From: a virus
Length of the DNA stretch: 26,779 nt
Strand: one strand, 5' to 3'
Virus record (IMG/VR): IMGVR_UViG_3300042516_003340
Location: 1-26,779 of that record
The translations under genes and the position numbers were made by a program. The notes under the pieces are model-generated. The model made no database searches. It was not told where the DNA came from and worked only from the letters and a program-made list of their open reading frames with translations. Below are positions 24,382 to 26,779 of this stretch, in pieces. Each line of letters starts with the position of its first letter. Within the stretch, counting starts at the first letter, position 1.

Positions 24382-25125
24382 ATGTATTATCCTAAGTCAC
24401 AAATAACTCCTAATTTATACACCAATGGTGGTGAATTTGTATATGCTGATACTAAAGAAGCATATAGTGGATATTACTTTAAAATATCAACAGGCAAATA
24501 TTTTACTGGTAGAAACCAAGATGATAGACCTAACGTAGAATTAATAATTGATACATTTGGTGACACAACTCAAATTGACCCTCAAATTGATAGTGTTCAA
24601 GAAAATGTAACAACAAGTAATTATACTACGGATATTCCCTACAGTATTATTACTGTTGATTACAATAACATCACTCAGAATAGATTTCAAACAACAACAG
24701 CTATTCCTAATTACAATCCAGTGTTACCAACAACACAAGATTACCAGAATGGGGAATTTAGAAGGTTATTTGCTAAAAAAACAAACGAAATACAATACAT
24801 TGAAATTGACCAAGATACATTTGCTAAATTAGTAGCTAAAGATCCACAAATATTATGGCAATTATATGAACCGTTTGATTTAACATGGTATTTAACAGGC
24901 AATATAGAAGATGTAGCAAGAATTAACTTTAACACAGTAGAATTAACATCTAAAAGAAAAAGATTACCTATGCTTGGAGAATACCTAAAGTTTAATTATA
25001 TTAAATACTATAATAAAACGGTTACGACAAATGTTTTGGTTAATAGAGACACAAGAGCAAATAGAATATCTTCGACAGAGCAACCCACAGGAAGCTTTTA
25101 TCGAGATAATTCCATACCACGATAA
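24382..25125 (+). CDS. Unknown protein at the end of the baseplate block
   Basis: A 247-residue protein starting 1 nt after the hub stop. It is Tyr-, Thr- and Asn-rich with a beta-prone first half (GYYFKISTGKYFTGRNQDD, then PNVELIIDTFGD), a Thr/Gln-rich middle, and a more conserved-looking section, NEIQYIEIDQDTFAKLVAKD, LWQLYEPFDLTWYLTG and RINFNTVELTSKRKRLPMLG. I recognise a similar 'YYFK...GKYFTG..P...P..EL' opening from other marine myovirus structural proteins but know no function. Position suggests a virion or baseplate component. The last 32 residues are encoded in DNA that also encodes the start of the polymerase gene; they are Arg/Thr/Asn-rich and may be a tail acquired by read-through rather than a folded part. 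Confidence 0.7.
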   Translation: MYYPKSQITPNLYTNGGEFVYADTKEAYSGYYFKISTGKYFTGRNQDDRPNVELIIDTFGDTTQIDPQIDSVQENVTTSNYTTDIPYSIITVDYNNITQNRFQTTTAIPNYNPVLPTTQDYQNGEFRRLFAKKTNEIQYIEIDQDTFAKLVAKDPQILWQLYEPFDLTWYLTGNIEDVARINFNTVELTSKRKRLPMLGEYLKFNYIKYYNKTVTTNVLVNRDTRANRISSTEQPTGSFYRDNSIPR

Positions 25126-26311
25126 AATACACCCTGCTCTAAATGACGTATCGTTAGTTTATTTTAGACCGTCTAATGACACTAAAGGGTACATGTTATG
25201 TATTGACCATAGCGAGACTTTAAGTGTTAATAAGACACTAGTAAACGAGTTATTGACGGATGTAAAGGTGTTATGGGTGCGCGATAAGAAAAATGCATTA
25301 TATTATTTTCAAATTAAAGGCTTGCGCGACCTAAACATACTCAATCCTCCGTATATACAAGATCAAACACAAACTCATACATACTTCCAAAACAAGTATC
25401 CGGATTATGATAAAATCAATAAAGTAATTCCGGTAGCTAAGCATTATGAAGTGTGTGAACATATTTATCACAAAGTTAAAACGCAGTTTACACAAGATTT
25501 ACCACCTTATTTCGACTTTTACAACAATAAAACAACACTCGCATTCTTTGGAATCGAAAAAAACGGAATCAAAATAGATGAAGAACAGTTTTACAAACAT
25601 TTTAAACCAACTAACCCGCTTTATTCAATTGCGGATGGTAAAGTCTACACCAATTATAATTTGGGTACAACAACACGTAGACCAAGTAACTCTTTTAATG
25701 GCATTAATTTTGCCGCATTAAACAAGGATAATGGCGCAAGGAGGAGTCTCATATCGAGTCATGGGTTTGTGGAGCTCGATATTAGTGCATATCATCCTCA
25801 TCTCGCTAGTCGTTTGGTTTCCTATGATTTTGGCGATGTCGATGTCCACCAAGCGTTCGCGGACCTATATGGTACAAGTTACAAAGAAGCCAAAGAGCTC
25901 ACGTTTAAGCAACTATACGGAGGCGTATTTAAAGAGTATGAGCACCTTGAATTTTTTCAACAAGTAAAGAAATTCATTAATCAAAAATGGGCTGAATATA
26001 CGGATCTAGGTGAAGTTGTAGTTCCGGGGTCTGGTTATGTGTTTAAAGCAAGTGAGCTGGAAAACATGAATCCACAAAAGCTTTTTAATTATATTTTACA
26101 GAACGTGGAGACATCAACAAATGTTTGTATTTTGATGGAAATACATAAGTTGTTAAGAGGAAAAAACACTAAATTAGTATTATATACTTATGATAGTTTT
26201 TTATTCGATTACGACGAGAGTGAAAATTTAATAGATGATATAAAAGAAATATTTAAAAATAAACGGTTACAAATAAAAACAGGTTATGGAACAAGCTACG
26301 ATTTTCAATAA
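25031..26311 (+). CDS. Family A DNA polymerase, polymerase domain only
   Basis: A 426-residue protein. The C-terminal half shows family A polymerase motifs in order: TTTRRPSNSFNGINF (213-227; the T..R.S...N element), motif A ELDISAYHPHLASRL with Asp250, motif B KELTFKQLYGG with Lys288, Phe292 and Tyr296 spaced as in the Pol I O-helix, and motif C LYTYDSFLFD with Asp388. The residue after Asp388 is Ser, where Pol I has Glu. Phe292 is the position that selects against dideoxynucleotides. The first 150 residues lack the acidic motifs of a 3'-5' exonuclease; they may be a degenerate form, so a proofreading subunit would have to be separate. It starts inside the preceding gene (95-nt overlap), in another frame, and uses more G- and C-ending codons than the tail genes. 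Its likely job is genome replication. Confidence 0.85.
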   Translation: MFWLIETQEQIEYLRQSNPQEAFIEIIPYHDKIHPALNDVSLVYFRPSNDTKGYMLCIDHSETLSVNKTLVNELLTDVKVLWVRDKKNALYYFQIKGLRDLNILNPPYIQDQTQTHTYFQNKYPDYDKINKVIPVAKHYEVCEHIYHKVKTQFTQDLPPYFDFYNNKTTLAFFGIEKNGIKIDEEQFYKHFKPTNPLYSIADGKVYTNYNLGTTTRRPSNSFNGINFAALNKDNGARRSLISSHGFVELDISAYHPHLASRLVSYDFGDVDVHQAFADLYGTSYKEAKELTFKQLYGGVFKEYEHLEFFQQVKKFINQKWAEYTDLGEVVVPGSGYVFKASELENMNPQKLFNYILQNVETSTNVCILMEIHKLLRGKNTKLVLYTYDSFLFDYDESENLIDDIKEIFKNKRLQIKTGYGTSYDFQ

Positions 26312-26321
26312 AAACAGGAAT

Positions 26322-26744
26322 ATGTATTGGGAGACATCCCAACTAAATACATCAGATTTGAACAACAAGTTATTTTGTACATTCGTTACTGAAGAAGCCT
26401 TAGATTTCCTTATTGAGGATATTTCGAAGGCATATAGTATCATGTATAATAAGATGTTTGTGCTTTTTGTAAAGAGTACAAACGAATACGTAATTACATA
26501 TAATGTAGATCAAGGCAACGTGGAAAATATTCCCGTTAATACCATTTTGGTACATAGAAAGAAAGAGACCAATACTCTATATACAATCAACGCTTTAAAT
26601 GATTTAATTAAAAAATTAAACAGTGGAGTAGTTGATGTATCATTCAGGGTCAATTGGCAACACTATAAAAATTGTATCTTACTTACTCAGAATGGTGAGA
26701 TTAAACAATTGAATACAAAAGTTTTCAAGATAATTGAACTTTAA
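26322..26744 (+). CDS. Unknown protein next to the DNA polymerase
   Basis: A 140-residue protein if started at 26322, 10 nt after the polymerase stop. An in-frame ATG at 26286 would add 12 residues but overlap the polymerase by 26 nt; I prefer 26322 because those residues look like a shadow of the polymerase C-terminus. The sequence is a mixed alpha/beta soluble protein (NKLFCTFVTEEALDFLIEDI, YNKMFVLFVKSTNEYVITYN, then FRVNWQHYKNCILLTQNGEI). There is no membrane segment, zinc site or motif I recognise. Its codon use resembles the polymerase gene more than the tail genes, so it probably belongs to the replication or regulation block starting here. The function is not known. Confidence 0.65.
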   Translation: MYWETSQLNTSDLNNKLFCTFVTEEALDFLIEDISKAYSIMYNKMFVLFVKSTNEYVITYNVDQGNVENIPVNTILVHRKKETNTLYTINALNDLIKKLNSGVVDVSFRVNWQHYKNCILLTQNGEIKQLNTKVFKIIEL

Positions 26745-26745
26745 A

Positions 26746-26753
26746 TATTTATA
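26746..26753 (+). promoter_or_regulatory. TATTTATA motif upstream of the last gene
   Basis: Exact copy of the recurrent 8-mer in the 25-nt gap after the gene ending at 26744, ending 16 nt before an ATG at 26770. Both context (AATATTTATAATAAAA) and spacing match the site upstream of the gene at 18998. Confidence 0.45.
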
Positions 26754-26769
26754 ATAAAAATAAATTAAA

Positions 26770-26779
26770 ATGAAAAAAG
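26770..26779 (+). CDS. Start of a further gene (3' partial)
   Basis: ATGAAAAAAG (Met-Lys-Lys) lies at the window edge, 16 nt after an exact TATTTATA motif and in an A-rich leader like those of the tail genes. Only three codons are visible, so nothing can be said of the product. Confidence 0.4.

Noticed and set aside
25731-25967. A 78-codon open frame inside the polymerase gene, with a hydrophobic stretch
   Set aside because: It is fully internal to conserved polymerase motifs A and B in another frame, so it is most likely a shadow despite its membrane-like segment.
7600-26779. tRNA genes, insertion sequences, attachment sites or integrase
   Set aside because: I saw no cloverleaf-like segments with TTCRA arms, no transposase or integrase motifs and no terminal inverted repeats. 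This was by eye and not by a covariance search.

Overview
This window looks like part of the late (virion structure) region of a large T4-like contractile-tailed phage with very AT-rich DNA. All genes are on the + strand and tightly packed. No start codon has a convincing Shine-Dalgarno sequence; starts sit in A-rich leaders or in TAATG/ATGA stop-start overlaps. That style is typical of Bacteroidetes hosts, so a phage of a marine or freshwater Bacteroidetes is my best guess, as inference only.

Layout. (1) 1-7599: the 3' part of one enormous reading frame, open at the window edge, with no in-frame ATG before 7501. It encodes about 2,360 residues of Gly-X-Y collagen-like repeat built almost only from Gly, Thr, Ser and Ala, then a C-terminal peptidase S74 intramolecular chaperone. 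It is a giant fibre. (2) 7605-8488: a virion-type protein and a small unknown. (3) 8541-12669: three translationally coupled glycosyltransferase genes: a fused GT-B plus GT-A-like enzyme, a GT4-like enzyme, and a protein with the hallmarks of the TibC/AAH protein O-heptosyltransferases. (4) 12671-16704: small coiled-coil protein, tail sheath, tail tube, a strong terminator, then a gp26-like protein whose last codons overlap a +1-frame reading frame with no ATG start. (5) 16728-25125: tape measure, a small triple-repeat protein, a tube-like baseplate protein, a LysM-like protein, a baseplate hub fused to a GH19 lysozyme-like domain, and an unknown protein. (6) 25031-26744: a family A DNA polymerase palm/fingers protein that starts 95 nt inside the preceding gene, and an unknown protein. 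A further gene starts at 26770.

How it may work together. Regions 3 and 1 form the most interesting idea. A protein O-glycosyltransferase of the type that hyperglycosylates repetitive Ser/Thr-rich surface proteins lies just downstream of a giant Thr/Ser-rich fibre with almost no proline. Glycosylation of the fibre could stabilise, solubilise or disguise it. The S74 domain would trimerise the chains and set the register of a triple helix. Regions 4-5 follow the usual contractile-tail order (sheath, tube, assembly chaperone pair, tape measure, baseplate). An 8-mer, TATTTATA, recurs upstream of the genes that head likely transcription units, including just after the terminator, and is a candidate late promoter element.
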